DNA from: Subdoligranulum sp. CAG:314
Lineage (GTDB): Bacteria > Bacillota > Clostridia > Christensenellales > CAG-314
Direction of reading: 5' to 3'
Length of the DNA: 64,000 nucleotides
Assembly (NCBI GenBank): GCA_000437915.1
Contig: FR901000.1
Span: forward strand, 31,773 to 95,772
Made by a program: the position numbers and the translations under genes. Below the pieces are notes generated by a model. It did no database searches. It had not been told where the DNA came from and saw only the letters and a list, made by a program, of their open reading frames with translations. Each line of letters begins with the position of its first letter. Within the stretch, counting starts at the first letter, position 1. Positions 51,201 through 59,480 of the stretch are shown here, piece by piece.

Positions 51201-52084
51201 GTGCTGTGGTCGCGGTAGCCCATAATTCTGTTGGCAAGCGACAGCTTTTTGTTGAATTTGTAGCGTCCCACCTTTGCCAGGTCGTAACGCTTTGCGTCGA
51301 ACAGCAGGTCGGTCAGCTGCTTTTTAATCGACTCCTCGGTGGGTATTTCGCCCGGGCGCAGACGCTTGTAAAGTTCAAGCAGTCCCTCGCGCTCGTTTTT
51401 GCTTGTGTCCTTTTCGCAGGTGCGCAAAATGGTTTCGTCGTTGTCGAACAAGGCGGCTATTTCGTCGTCGCCCGAAATGCCTATGGCTCTCAAAAGCACG
51501 GTCGCGGGCAGCTTGCGGTTTCTGTCCACGTGAACGTAAAGTATGTTGTTGTTTGCGTCATGCACAAATTCGAGCCACGCTCCGCGGTTGGGTATGACGG
51601 TGGTGTCGTATTTGCGCTTGCCGCTCTTGTCCAGCTCGCTCGCCGCGTAAACGCCGGGCGACCTGACCAGCTGACTGACCACCACGCGCTCCGCCCCGTT
51701 GATGATAAAGCTGCCGTTGTCCGTCATCAGCGGGAAATCGCCCATAAAGACCTCCTGGTCCATAATTTCCCCCGTGTCGTTTCTAATCAGCCTGACCTTG
51801 ATTTTGAGCGGCGCCGCATAGGTGGCGTCCCTTTCGCGGCACTCGTTTTCGCTGTACTTGCTTTTGAAATCCAACGCGTGCTCCAAAAATTGCAGCTCGA
51901 ATCTTCCCGAATAATCCACTATGGGAGAGAAGTCGTCGAATACCTCTCTGATGCCCTCGCGCACAAAAGCGTCGTAGGAATTTTTCTGCACCTCTATCAG
52001 GTTGGGCAGGTCGAGCACTTCCTTGATTCTGGAAAAGGTTTTGCGTTCCGTATTGCCGAATCTTTGAGTCCGAATGTTCCGCAT
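48275..52084 (-). CDS. rpoB: RNA polymerase subunit beta
   Basis: 1269 residues; the rifampicin region [20 protein letters not shown] is wild type at the main resistance positions. The C-terminal clamp [20 protein letters not shown] and [20 protein letters not shown] are present. The last about 60 residues are extremely acidic ([20 protein letters not shown]), a longer acidic tail than in Bacillus. Start ATG 52084 has GAGGT upstream. Confidence 0.99.
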   Translation of the reverse strand: [1269 protein letters not shown]

Positions 52085-52253
52085 TTAAGCACCTCGAAAA
52101 AAAATTTTGGAAATTTCAGTAAATATGTTGCATTGAACACCGTCTTGGTGTAAAATATATTTAGATGTTGCGACGTTCCCCTCCCCCGATTTTGCTTCCG
52201 CGCCGCAAAATAAAGACGGCAGGGCAAAATTGGGCATATTACTGCATTAAGTC

Positions 52254-52282
52254 ATTTTACTTAAACAAAAGTCAATAGTCAA
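52254..52282 (-). promoter_or_regulatory. promoter of the rpoBC operon
   Basis: TTGACT (52277-52282), 17 bp and TAAAAT (52254-52259) on the minus strand. Confidence 0.75.
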
Positions 52283-52337
52283 GCCATTTTTCGTAAAATT
52301 TTTCATAAAAAAATAAATAAAAATTTTTTCATTTTTG

Positions 52338-52363
52338 AACGCCGAAAAAACGGCGTTTTTTTT
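52338..52363 (+). terminator. terminator-like hairpin without an upstream plus-strand gene
   Basis: AACGCCG/CGGCGTT with an A6 loop followed by TTTTTT on the plus strand. No plus-strand ORF precedes it within the divergent region. Confidence 0.65.
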
Positions 52364-52400
52364 GTCGGACGGCGACTGAACCGCGCCTCCCCCATTTTGA

Positions 52401-52429
52401 TTGAAATAAATTCGGATAAATGTTAAAAT
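52401..52429 (+). promoter_or_regulatory. promoter of rqcP-ispDF
   Basis: TTGAAA (52401-52406), 17 bp and TAAAAT (52424-52429). Confidence 0.7.
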
Positions 52430-52497
52430 CTATGCGGGCGGAAAAAAATTGCGCCGCATATAATTGAAAACCGACAACGACGCGGAGAAAAAACGAT

Positions 52498-52752
52498 ATG
52501 AGACTTGATAAATTTCTGAAAGTGAGCAGAATCCTCAAACGACGCACGGTCGCCAACGAGGCGTGCGCGGGCGGCAAGGTGAGCGTAAACGGAAGGACGG
52601 CAAAGCCCGGCGTGCAGCTCAAAACGGGAGACGTGGTAAACATTTCCTTTGCGGGGTTCGATTTGACCTTCGCGGTCAAAGAGCTGCGCGAAAGCGTAAG
52701 AAAGGAGGAAGCCGCCGACATGTACGAAATCATCGGAGAAACCGAAAAATGA
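52498..52752 (+). CDS. rqcP: S4-domain RNA-binding protein RqcP (YabO/Hsp15-like)
   Basis: 84 residues forming an S4 domain: MRLDKFLKVSRILKRRTVAN, GGKVSVNGRTAKPGVQLKTG. In Firmicutes RqcP works with RqcH in ribosome-associated quality control, adding alanine tails on stalled 50S subunits. It overlaps the ispDF start by 4 nt (ATGA). Confidence 0.92.
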   Translation: MRLDKFLKVSRILKRRTVANEACAGGKVSVNGRTAKPGVQLKTGDVVNISFAGFDLTFAVKELRESVRKEEAADMYEIIGETEK

Positions 52753-53831
52753 GAAGCGCAGTCATAGTCGCCGCAGGCAAAGGCGAAAGATTTAACGGCG
52801 ACAAAATTTTCCTTAATTTTTGCGGCGCGCCCGTTCTGTTGAGAGCGACGCTGCCCTTTCTCCATTTATGCGGGGAGGCAATCGTCGTGGTAAACGAAAA
52901 CGACGTCGAAAAAGCGCGCACGCTGTTCGCTTCCATGCCCGCCGTAAAAATCGTCGCGGGGGGGAAAACGAGACAGCAGTCCGTCTTAAACGGGCTTGAC
53001 GCCCTGTCCTCCCGCTGTCGAACCGTTGCCGTTCACGACGGCGCGCGCCCCTTTCTGTCGGAAGCGCTTGCAAAAATCTGCTTTGAACAGGCGGAAAAGC
53101 ACGGCAGCGCCGTGCCCGTCGTCCCCTCGTCGGACAGCGTTTATTTCAACGGCGCTCCCGTTGACAGAAACGGCGTCAGACTCGCGCAAACGCCTCAGAC
53201 CTTCGACGCGGAAAAAATAAAACAGGCATACGCCGAACGGGACGGAGCCGCCGCAGACGACGCGACGGTGTATTTCGGCAAATTCGGCAGTCTTAATTTC
53301 GTGGAAGGAGAAACCTCGAACAAAAAAATCACCTATCCCTCCGACCTCCCCGACATAAGGACGGGGTGCGGGTTTGACCTGCACACGCTCGAAAAAGGCA
53401 GAAGGCTGATTTTGGGCGGCAGGGAAATCCCCTGCGACGCGGGACTCAAAGGGCACTCCGACGCGGACGTATTGCTCCACGCCCTGACCGACGCGCTGCT
53501 GTGCGCCGCGGGAGAAAGGGATATAGGCTGCCTTTTCCCCGACAGCGACGAAAAATTCAAAGACGCGGACAGCAGCATATTTCTTTACGAAGCGTCAAAG
53601 CGCGCGAGGGAAAAGGGATTTGCCGTCATGTTCGCGGCTGCCGACCTGATAGCACAAAAGCCGAAGCTCGCGCCCCACATACCCGCAATCAGAGCCTCCG
53701 TCGCAAAAATGCTCGACGTCCCCGCGGGGCTTGTCAACATTTCCGCGAAAACCGCCGAAAAGCAAGGCACAATCGGCGGCGGAAAAGCCATCGCCTGCGA
53801 CGCGACGGTGACGTTGATGAAAATCGATTGA
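52749..53831 (+). CDS. ispDF: bifunctional IspD-IspF (MEP pathway)
   Basis: 360 residues from ATG 52749. Residues 1-195 are IspD: AAGKGERFNGDK (CTP loop), HDGARPFLSE, AQTPQTF. Residues about 199-360 are IspF: GCGFDLHTL and GHSDADVLLHALTDAL with the metal-binding Asp/His, GTIGGGKAIACDATV at the end. Together they make MEcPP-pathway intermediates: cytidylylation of MEP and cyclisation to MEcPP. The IspE step between the two must be encoded elsewhere. IspD is somewhat shorter than the stand-alone enzyme. Confidence 0.95.
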   Translation: MRSAVIVAAGKGERFNGDKIFLNFCGAPVLLRATLPFLHLCGEAIVVVNENDVEKARTLFASMPAVKIVAGGKTRQQSVLNGLDALSSRCRTVAVHDGARPFLSEALAKICFEQAEKHGSAVPVVPSSDSVYFNGAPVDRNGVRLAQTPQTFDAEKIKQAYAERDGAAADDATVYFGKFGSLNFVEGETSNKKITYPSDLPDIRTGCGFDLHTLEKGRRLILGGREIPCDAGLKGHSDADVLLHALTDALLCAAGERDIGCLFPDSDEKFKDADSSIFLYEASKRAREKGFAVMFAAADLIAQKPKLAPHIPAIRASVAKMLDVPAGLVNISAKTAEKQGTIGGGKAIACDATVTLMKID

Positions 53832-53856
53832 CACGCCAACCCCCTGTTGATACAAT
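53828..53856 (+). promoter_or_regulatory. promoter of the small membrane protein gene, overlapping the ispDF stop
   Basis: TTGACA (53828-53833), 17 bp and TACAAT (53851-53856). The TGA of ispDF is inside the -35 box. Confidence 0.8.
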
Positions 53857-53879
53857 AATCGAACCGAGGAGGATTAAAA

Positions 53880-54152
53880 ATGAGATATTTCAAAAGCAGA
53901 CTGAAAGGAAGCGCCGTCGGCACGATTATCGGCAGCGCGGCAGCGGCAATAGGCGTCCCGATTTTTTGCCTGATTAAGTGGTTTACAAGCGGCGAGAATT
54001 TGTTGGGCTTGGGCATATTGTTTTTTATCGGCGGCGCAATCGGCGTTGTAATCGGAGTTTTCCGTTACCGCATGATAGAAGAACGCGTTTCGGACGACCC
54101 GCCGTCCGACGAACAGCCTTTTTCCAAGAACGATTTCAACAGTTTGAGATAG
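53880..54152 (+). CDS. small membrane protein with two TM helices, unknown function
   Basis: 90 residues, GAGGAGG upstream. Two hydrophobic segments (about 11-33 and 41-62) are rich in Gly/Ala and Ile (GSAVGTIIGSAAAAIG; LFFIGGAIGVVIGVF), then a charged tail with DDPPSDEQPF. It has its own promoter and terminator. No family recognised. Confidence 0.7.
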   Translation: MRYFKSRLKGSAVGTIIGSAAAAIGVPIFCLIKWFTSGENLLGLGILFFIGGAIGVVIGVFRYRMIEERVSDDPPSDEQPFSKNDFNSLR

Positions 54153-54155
54153 TAA

Positions 54156-54185
54156 AACAGCCTGTCGGCAAGACAGGCTGTTTTT
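54156..54185 (+). terminator. terminator of the small membrane protein gene
   Basis: AACAGCCTGTC/GACAGGCTGTT stem followed by TTTG. Confidence 0.85.
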
Positions 54186-54199
54186 GTTTGTTTTGAAAA

Positions 54200-54598
54200 T
54201 CATTTGCCGCAGCTGCCGTGACCGCAGCCGTGCTCTTTGCACGAGCCGCCTTCCCCGTGTTCGTGGCTGTGCGAGCAATTTGCCTCCGTACCGAAAACAA
54301 GCGTGCCTTCGACAAACTCGTCGACACGGCTGTCCGCATCGCCGGAGACTCCCGCAAGCACTCTTATACCCGCTTCGGAAAGCGCGTTTAACGCTCCGCC
54401 GCCTATTCCGCCGCAAATCAGAGCGTCGGCTTTGTGGGCCGCGAGAAAACCCGCCAGCGCGCCGTGGCCGCTGCCGTCGGTGGGAATTATTTCCGAACCG
54501 ACAACCTTGCCGTCCTTCACATCGTAGATTTTGAAATATTCCGTATGCCCGAAGTGCTGAAAAACTTTTCCGTCTTCGTAAGTTACCGCTACTTTCAT
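54200..54598 (-). CDS. NifX/NafY-type dinitrogenase cofactor-binding domain protein with His/Cys tail
   Basis: 132 residues; residues 1-100 are the NifB/NifX/NafY fold (MKVAVTYEDGKVFQHFGHTE; GGIGGGALNALSEAGIRVLA). The tail NCSHSHEHGEGGSCKEHGCG is rich in His and Cys, a likely metal site. In non-nitrogen-fixing Clostridia such proteins are thought to bind iron/molybdenum clusters, with unclear role. No nitrogenase genes are nearby. AAAGGAG precedes the start. Confidence 0.85.
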   Translation of the reverse strand: MKVAVTYEDGKVFQHFGHTEYFKIYDVKDGKVVGSEIIPTDGSGHGALAGFLAAHKADALICGGIGGGALNALSEAGIRVLAGVSGDADSRVDEFVEGTLVFGTEANCSHSHEHGEGGSCKEHGCGHGSCGK

Positions 54599-54665
54599 TT
54601 TTATCTCCTTTACTCTCGATTTTTGACTTTTTCGCGCCTTTTAACCGTACACAAAATGCCCGCGC

Positions 54666-55262
54666 TCACAAAACGCGCCTGTTTTCCAACGCTTGAACAA
54701 GCGTGGCTCTGTCGGCGTATTCAAGCTCGCTGCCCACGCTTACTCCCTGCGCGGGGCGCGTGACCTTGACTCCGAGAGGTTTTAAAATGCGCGCGAGATA
54801 CATGGCGGTGGCTTCGCCCTCCACGTTGGGATTTGTGGCGACTATGACCTCTTTGACCTCGGGCGTGATTCTTTTGAGCAGCTCCTTTATCCTAAGCTGC
54901 TCCGGACCGATTCCGTCCAGCGGACTCAGAACGCCGCCGAGTATATGATACACTCCCTCGTATTCGCCCGTCTTTTCCAGCGCGAAAACGTCCTTTGCGT
55001 CCTTTACCACGCAGATAACGGAGCTGTCCCTCTTTCTGCATATATCGCACGGGTCGGCGCCCGCTTCGGTAAAATTGCCGCAGACGGAGCAATATTTTAC
55101 GTTTTTCTTGGTGTCGAGCAAAACCCTCGCGAACTCCTCCACCTCGCCTTCGCTCATGTCGAGGATTTTAAGCGCGTATCTCTGCGCCGTCTTGCCGCCC
55201 ACAGCGGGCAGCTTGTTGAATTGATTTATCAGGCGCGCTATGGGATCGATGAACTCCTTCAA
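54666..55262 (-). CDS. recR: recombination protein RecR
   Basis: 198 residues. HhH N-terminus (NQFNKLPAVGGKTAQRYA), four-Cys zinc finger CSVCGNFTEAGADPCDIC (about 58-75), Toprim domain (VICVVKDAKDVFALEKTGEY) and a C-terminal Walker-like segment. It acts with RecFO in gap repair. The start is TTG at 55262; no ATG lies nearby. It begins right after ybaB. Confidence 0.96.
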   Translation of the reverse strand: MKEFIDPIARLINQFNKLPAVGGKTAQRYALKILDMSEGEVEEFARVLLDTKKNVKYCSVCGNFTEAGADPCDICRKRDSSVICVVKDAKDVFALEKTGEYEGVYHILGGVLSPLDGIGPEQLRIKELLKRITPEVKEVIVATNPNVEGEATAMYLARILKPLGVKVTRPAQGVSVGSELEYADRATLVQALENRRVL

Positions 55263-55263
55263 G

Positions 55264-55584
55264 TCAAATCATGCCCCCGAACATACCCATTTTGTCCTCG
55301 TACTCCTCGTCGGCGACGGAATACGCGTCGTTGATTGCCGCCACAATGAGGTCTTCGAGCATTTCCACGTCGTCGGGATCAACCGCCTTGGGGTCGATAG
55401 AGATTGAGGAAATAACCTTTTTGCCGTTGCACACGACCTTGACCATGCCGCCGCCGCTCTCGCCCTCGATTTCCATTTCTTCCAGCTCCTTCTGAGCGTC
55501 GGCAAGCTTTTGCTGCATCATTTGCGCCTGTTTCATCATTGCCTGCATATTTCCGCCGCCGAAGCCGCCTTTGAATCCTGCCAT
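55264..55584 (-). CDS. YbaB/EbfC-family nucleoid-associated protein
   Basis: 106 residues; an N-terminal Gly/Met-rich part (MAGFKGGFGGGNMQAMMKQA), the coiled helix AQMMQQKLADAQKELEEMEI, and the core GGGMVKVVCNGKKVISSISI. It binds DNA as a dimer. Position between dnaX and recR is near universal. Confidence 0.95.
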   Translation of the reverse strand: MAGFKGGFGGGNMQAMMKQAQMMQQKLADAQKELEEMEIEGESGGGMVKVVCNGKKVISSISIDPKAVDPDDVEMLEDLIVAAINDAYSVADEEYEDKMGMFGGMI

Positions 55585-55615
55585 ATTAAATCTCCTTTAT
55601 TTTGCCTTATTTAAA

Positions 55616-57181
55616 TTATTCGTTTACGATAAATTCGCTGTTTCCCGCAAGCTTGCGGAACGCTTCTACGGTTTCCTCCGCGTCTCCGCGCTTTTCGCGC
55701 TTTTTCAGAACCAGCCTGAGCGGCGCGCAGTCGGACAGCAATTTCTGCAACTTTTCCGTATTCTGCCTCTGTCCCAGCAGATTCAGCTGCCCCGCGGTAA
55801 GCTCAAGCACCAGCTCGCCGTTTAAAATGTAGCAGTCGGACACCTCGGTACACACAGTGGAAAATATCGGCTCGTCCAGAGTATGCACCTCTTTTAAAAC
55901 GCTCGCCCACACACGGCGCGCCGCGTTGTAATCCTTGACTCCCGCGGCGGGCAAAGCCGGCTCCGTGCGCGGCTGCTCCGTTTTCCCCTCGTTCCGGACG
56001 GCATAGGATTGCCCGTCCGACGCGGCTTTTGCAGGCGCGGCTGCCGACCTTTTTTCAAGCTGTCTGATTCTCCTGTCGAGAGACTCCGCGTCCACCTCTC
56101 CGTTCGAGCTTGCCACCTTGATTGCAGTGGCTTCAAACAGAATTCTCGGATTCAACGCGAATCTCAAATCCGAGTCGATGCGCCCGAAAACCTCGGCTGC
56201 GTACAAAAGCTTTTTGAGGGAAACGTCCTTTGCCGAGCTTTCAAGCACTGAATACATGCTGTCGGGAACATTTACGAGCTTTCGGGCATTGTCGCACAGC
56301 TTGATGACAGCCATATCCCTCAACTGCGCAGCTATATCGCGCGCCAAAAGATTTACGCTTTTGCCCTCTCTGACCGTTTTGTCGGTCAAAACCAGAAACT
56401 CCGCCAATTGCCCGTTGAGAATATAGCTCGCAAATTTGTTTACCGTGCGCCCGTCGTTGGCGCCCAGCACGTTCAATACGTCATCGTAGGTCAGCTGCCT
56501 GTCGCCGCAAAAAGCAATACACCTGTCCGCGACGGACAGCGCATCGCGGGCGGAGCCTTCCCCCGCGACAGCGACGGCGTTAAGCGCTTCGGGCGTAAAG
56601 CTTTTGCCCGACCTGACAAGCACGTCTCCCACAAGCGCTTCCAGCTTGTCTACGCCCACCAGCTTGAAATCGAAACGCATACAGCGGGACAAAATCGTTT
56701 GCGGAATCTTGTAGGCCTCCGTAGTGCACAGTATAAAAACGGCGTGCGCGGGCGGCTCCTCGAGAGTTTTTAAAAATGCGTTGAAGGCGCTCTGCGAAAG
56801 CATATGCACTTCGTCTATGATATAAACCTTGTATTTTGACGAGCCGGGCGCGTACTGCACCTTTTCCTTTATATCCCGTATATACTCCACGCCGTTGTTG
56901 GAAGCCGCGTCCAACTCCACAATATCCATACCGCCGTTGTCAAGGCAGCTGCGGCACTTCATGCAGGGGTTGCCGTCAACGGGGTTAAGACAGTTGATTG
57001 CGCGCGAAAAGACCTTTGCGGCAGTCGTCTTTCCCGTGCCCCGCGTGCCGGTAAAAAGATAAGCGTGGCTGATATTTCCCGATTTTATCTGATTTTTGAG
57101 CGTAGTCACCACAAAATCCTGTCCGACGATTTCATCGAAGGTTTGCGGTCTGAATTTGCGGTAAAGCGCAAGATAGCTCAT
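55616..57181 (-). CDS. dnaX: DNA polymerase III subunit gamma/tau
   Basis: 521 residues from ATG 57181 (AGGAG upstream). Clamp-loader ATPase: Walker A TGTRGTGKTT (about 44-53), zinc module CMKCRSC, Walker B IDEVHML, and sensor LSRCMRFDF. A linker rich in Ala/Ser (about 385-430) leads to the C-terminal tau-like region. No obvious programmed-frameshift slip sequence was noted, but I did not search it fully. A sigma factor gene lies directly upstream. Confidence 0.97.
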   Translation of the reverse strand: MSYLALYRKFRPQTFDEIVGQDFVVTTLKNQIKSGNISHAYLFTGTRGTGKTTAAKVFSRAINCLNPVDGNPCMKCRSCLDNGGMDIVELDAASNNGVEYIRDIKEKVQYAPGSSKYKVYIIDEVHMLSQSAFNAFLKTLEEPPAHAVFILCTTEAYKIPQTILSRCMRFDFKLVGVDKLEALVGDVLVRSGKSFTPEALNAVAVAGEGSARDALSVADRCIAFCGDRQLTYDDVLNVLGANDGRTVNKFASYILNGQLAEFLVLTDKTVREGKSVNLLARDIAAQLRDMAVIKLCDNARKLVNVPDSMYSVLESSAKDVSLKKLLYAAEVFGRIDSDLRFALNPRILFEATAIKVASSNGEVDAESLDRRIRQLEKRSAAAPAKAASDGQSYAVRNEGKTEQPRTEPALPAAGVKDYNAARRVWASVLKEVHTLDEPIFSTVCTEVSDCYILNGELVLELTAGQLNLLGQRQNTEKLQKLLSDCAPLRLVLKKREKRGDAEETVEAFRKLAGNSEFIVNE

Positions 57182-57182
57182 T

Positions 57183-57752
57183 TCACTTCTCCTGTAACTT
57201 TCTTCTCGCGCGCTGCAAGGCTCCGTCAACCGCCTTGACGGTTTTGCCGCAGCGCGCCGCTATATCCTCGTAAGCGTAGCCCTGCATAAACAAGTTCGCC
57301 GCTTTTTTTTCAAAGGCGGAAAGTCTCGTATTGATTTTGTTTTCGAGAGACTGCTGCTGTTCCTTTAAGATTGCGCGTTCAAGAGGGTCGCTTTCGGTAT
57401 CCGCCACAGCCTCCGCGACGGCGTCGTTCAGGGGAATGTAATTGTACAACGCCTTGTTTTTGCCGCTTCCGGACTGCTTGACCGCGGAGATAACCCTGCG
57501 CAAAACGCACAGATAGGCAAACGCCGAAAACGAATTGCTTTTCGACGAGTCAAAGTCCTTTATCGCCGTGTAAAGCCCGAGCATACCCTCCGCGAACAAA
57601 TCCTCGCGGTCGCCGCCGGCAAGAAAAAAGCCGTTGCTGACGGAACGCACAACTCCCTTGTATCTTGAAAACAGCTCGGCAAACGCCTGCTCGTCCCCCG
57701 CGCGCGCTTTTGCGGCAAGCGCGCCGTCCTCGTATCTGTCGCCGCCCGCCAT
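57183..57752 (-). CDS. sigH: RNA polymerase sigma-H factor (SigH/Spo0H)
   Basis: 189 residues. Region 2: FFLAGGDREDLFAEGMLGLYTAIKDF (about 42-67), region 4 helix-turn-helix: FMQGYAYEDIAARCGKTVKAVDGALQRARR (about 153-182). SigH drives the transition to sporulation. Position after rlmB is the Firmicutes order. Unlike Bacillus it is followed by dnaX (2-nt gap), not rpmG-secE-nusG, which is 18 kb away. Confidence 0.93.
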   Translation of the reverse strand: MAGGDRYEDGALAAKARAGDEQAFAELFSRYKGVVRSVSNGFFLAGGDREDLFAEGMLGLYTAIKDFDSSKSNSFSAFAYLCVLRRVISAVKQSGSGKNKALYNYIPLNDAVAEAVADTESDPLERAILKEQQQSLENKINTRLSAFEKKAANLFMQGYAYEDIAARCGKTVKAVDGALQRARRKLQEK

Positions 57753-57753
57753 G

Positions 57754-58464
57754 TCAGCCCCTCTGCCTCAACGCCTCGAAAACGGCGACTCCGCACGCAA
57801 CCGACGCGTTGAGCGAGTTTATTTTGCCTTTCATTTTTATAGAAACCGCTCCGTCGCAGTTTTCCTTGACAAGCCGACTCACACCTCTGTCCTCTCCGCC
57901 TATGACAAGAGCAAGAGGACCTTTAAGATTGAACTCCGTTATTTCGCGCCCGTCCATATCGGCGCAAAAAACCCACAGACCCGCTTTTTTGAGCGTCGCT
58001 ATCGCGTTGGAGAGGTTTGCCACGCGCGCCACCTTTACGTACTGACTCGCGCCGGCGGAGGTGCGCACCGCAGTATCGTTGACGCTTGCCGCGCGGTTTT
58101 TGGGAATGATAACTCCGTGCACTCCCGCGCACTCGCATACGCGGAGAATACTGCCGAGATTGTGCGGGTCCTCGATTCCGTCCAGAATCACCACAAAGGC
58201 GTCCTCCCCGCGTCTTTTGCTTTCGGCCAAAATATCCTCCACCTCGCAATAATCGAATTCGGTCGCGCGCGCAATGAACCCCTGATGACGCTTGCTTACG
58301 CTTTCGCGTTCCAGCACGCTTCTGTCAACGAATTGTATCTTTATCCCCGCCGCGCGCGCCTGCGCAACCAAGGGGTGGTTTGTTCCCTTTTCCACCAATA
58401 GAACGTCAATGGTCGTGCCCGCTCTCAAAGCCTCGCCTACCGCGTTTTTGCCTTCTATATTCAT
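57754..58464 (-). CDS. rlmB: 23S rRNA (guanosine-2'-O-)-methyltransferase RlmB
   Basis: 236 residues of the TrmH/SpoU SPOUT family. N-terminal substrate-binding domain (EGKNAVGEALRAGTTIDVLL) and the knotted catalytic domain with DGIEDPHNLGSILRVCECAG, PLALVIGGEDRGVSRLVKEN and IKMKGKINSLNASVACGVAV. It modifies G2251-equivalent in the 23S P loop. It overlaps mrnC (TGATG). Confidence 0.95.
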   Translation of the reverse strand: MNIEGKNAVGEALRAGTTIDVLLVEKGTNHPLVAQARAAGIKIQFVDRSVLERESVSKRHQGFIARATEFDYCEVEDILAESKRRGEDAFVVILDGIEDPHNLGSILRVCECAGVHGVIIPKNRAASVNDTAVRTSAGASQYVKVARVANLSNAIATLKKAGLWVFCADMDGREITEFNLKGPLALVIGGEDRGVSRLVKENCDGAVSIKMKGKINSLNASVACGVAVFEALRQRG

Positions 58465-58877
58465 CAGATAAATTCCTCTCCCTTTTCGTAAGCGGCATTC
58501 AACAATTCCAAAATACGCCCCGCGTCACCGCTGACGTACAAAAAACCCAGCACCGCTTCCAGACCCGTCGCTTTTTTGTATTGTTCCAACGTGGCGTTTT
58601 TGGCGGGCGTATTGTTGTGGCAGTTGCGCGCGCGGCGAAATACGTCTTTCTCCGTTTCGTCGAAAAAATCCGACAGCCTGTCGCAAGCCTCGCTTTGCGC
58701 CCTCGCGCTTAAAAGCCTGTTTGAAATTTTGCTCAGAGCGCCCGCCTTTCTGTCCGAAGAAACCGCAAGCCTGCTTTTGAGCCACAGAGCATGCACCGCG
58801 TCTCCCACATAGGCAAGCACCAGCGGATTGAGCCGCAGCGCCCTTTCTCGGGAAATTTGCTTTTCGTTTAAATTCAT
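58464..58877 (-). CDS. mrnC: Mini-ribonuclease 3
   Basis: 137 residues with the RNase III catalytic-domain motifs of MrnC (LAYVGDAVHALWLKSRLA near residue 20; RGRN-like ARNCHN) but no dsRNA-binding domain. It matures 23S rRNA in Bacillus. cysS, usually upstream, is absent; an intergenic hairpin (about 58936-58972) follows instead. Confidence 0.93.
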   Translation of the reverse strand: MNLNEKQISRERALRLNPLVLAYVGDAVHALWLKSRLAVSSDRKAGALSKISNRLLSARAQSEACDRLSDFFDETEKDVFRRARNCHNNTPAKNATLEQYKKATGLEAVLGFLYVSGDAGRILELLNAAYEKGEEFI

Positions 58878-58992
58878 TGCCTTATTGCATATAGTTTAAC
58901 ACAAAAAAACAAACTTATCAACGCTTTACGGGACAAACGGCGCACGGAGATTCAAATTCTCCGCACGCCGTCTCGGATTCGATAAAATACGG

Positions 58993-59424
58993 TTAACAGA
59001 CATTTTTACAGCTGACCAAAATATGACAAGGCGCGAATACAATCGCAAAGACGATTAAAGGAATACTCAAAAGCATAATGCCTCCGAACAAAAATACGCA
59101 CGAAGGGATTGCCGAAAGCAATATCGCTTTTTCAACAGTATTTTTCCGGAAAATCGCCCAACAGGCAAGGTAAATCACGCACAAAACAGAGTTTACGATT
59201 GCATATACAAGCATAGCCTTATCAAACCAAAAACCGAAATAGGTAAAAGGAATATTGAAAACCGTGAAGGCAATGCAGCCGTATCTGCCTATCTGCTCAA
59301 AAAGCTCTGCGGCTTTGTTTCCGCAGCTGTTTGGAAAACCGCCTTTATTTTTAATCGCATATATGATATTGGGAATCATTATAACCGAAATTACAATCAG
59401 TCCTATATAATTGAACCAAGACAT
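58993..59424 (-). CDS. four-helix membrane protein, unknown function
   Basis: 143 residues with four predicted helices (about 4-24, 48-66, 70-92, 100-135) and one loop with charged ELFEQIGR. Resembles small conserved membrane proteins of Firmicutes in size, but no motif is recognised. Cys residues occur near the start of helix 2 (SCGNK) and the end (CHILVSCKNVC). AT-rich compared with neighbours. Confidence 0.7.
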   Translation of the reverse strand: MSWFNYIGLIVISVIMIPNIIYAIKNKGGFPNSCGNKAAELFEQIGRYGCIAFTVFNIPFTYFGFWFDKAMLVYAIVNSVLCVIYLACWAIFRKNTVEKAILLSAIPSCVFLFGGIMLLSIPLIVFAIVFAPCHILVSCKNVC

Positions 59425-59480
59425 TTTACCAAACAGAATCCCTTATCCCGCATTTTAGTCGCGCAACGCAATTGTTTTAG

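Larger units (their letters stand above)
52085..52497. other. 413-bp intergenic region between divergent rpoB and rqcP
   Basis: It contains the rpoB promoter and about 160-nt leader (with a CACC/GGTG hairpin), a plus-strand terminator-like hairpin at 52338-52363, and the rqcP promoter. No gene is seen. Confidence 0.7.
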
